Source: Forficula auricularia (Eukaryota > Arthropoda > Insecta > Dermaptera > Forficulidae). From it: a stretch of DNA of 64,000 nt. The position numbers and the translations under genes were made by a program. The number at the start of each line of letters is the position of its first letter. Position 1 is the stretch's first letter. Where the stretch lies: positions 62,001-126,000 of the forward strand of contig JALMQS010000089.1 of the NCBI GenBank assembly GCA_024734495.1, in the 5' to 3' direction. The notes below the pieces were generated by a model. It searched no databases, had not been told where the DNA came from, and was given only the letters and a program-made list of their open reading frames with translations. This document shows positions 63,931-64,000 of this stretch, piece after piece.

Positions 63931-64000
63931 ATAATATTTCTACTAAAATCCTAGAACTTGTCCGAAAAAGATTGATTGAATTCCTTCTCTTTTAAAATAC

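Larger units (their letters stand above)
63229..64000. mobile_element. Element with TIRs of about 68 bp, cut by window end
   Basis: TTTTAAAAGAGAAAGAATTC and on through CTTTTTCGGACAA (63229-63293) is complementary to 63930-64000. The right arm may continue past the window. Inside are a tRNA-like segment, C and G runs and the repeat shared with 13660. Class unknown. Confidence 0.55.

Overview
The window is AT-rich, gene-poor eukaryotic DNA, most likely from an invertebrate and probably an arthropod. Supporting this are tRNA-derived SINEs, jockey/CR1-type and RTE-type LINE tails, Tc1/mariner remnants, Penelope-like element (PLE) coding relics with a GIY-YIG motif, Helitron ends (TC...CTAA between A and T), hAT ends, and the insect-type dispersed repeat that begins AACCGACTTCAAAAA. 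The species cannot be named from the sequence. No complete host gene is visible. The only host-like coding signal is a possible terminal exon at 18346-18482. Long forward reading frames at 19.2-20.6 kb are artefacts of a satellite.

Layout. 0-4 kb: a 100-bp tandem repeat, two nested SINEs and an inverted repeat. 4-8 kb: a very large inverted repeat around a Tc1-like element, filled with PLE ends and other repeats. 8-12 kb: a second Tc1-like copy with a nested LINE, an hAT MITE with a nested mariner-like MITE, and a short Helitron. 12-17 kb: a PLE relic on the minus strand and three diverged copies of one repeat. 18-21 kb: the candidate exon, then a transposon whose interior has become a 20-bp satellite. 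22-26 kb: a candidate heat-shock element with a TATA box, then a nine-unit array of about 207 bp that is also found singly beside Helitron sequence. 26-29 kb: a long-TIR element and a complete miniature LTR element (TRIM). 30-35 kb: a terminal-hairpin repeat family, two LINE copies, a Helitron and a SINE/foldback composite. 36-46 kb: nested PLE, Helitron and hairpin-family copies, plus a solo LTR with perfect target duplication. 45-47 kb: a Tc1-like deletion derivative and the best PLE coding relic. 48-59 kb: foldbacks, a duplicated single-copy segment flanking a Helitron, a long-TIR element with an HTH-like ORF, a small MITE, and Helitron pieces. 59-64 kb: a complete non-autonomous Helitron, a Tc1 transposase pseudogene, unassigned DNA, and a TIR pair at the right edge.

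Four observations stand out. (1) A transposon with 17-bp TIRs and 8-bp TSDs occurs as a 154-bp form carrying a seed of three repeat units and as a 1,497-bp form filled by a satellite. (2) An 861-bp TRIM has a primer-binding site matching tRNA-Trp. (3) Hammerhead-ribozyme-like motifs recur at PLE ends, two of them downstream of PLE coding relics. (4) One dispersed family has a terminal hairpin whose sequence differs between subfamilies while pairing is kept.

Coordinates of element edges are by eye and may be off by a few bases, except where target-site duplications fix them.
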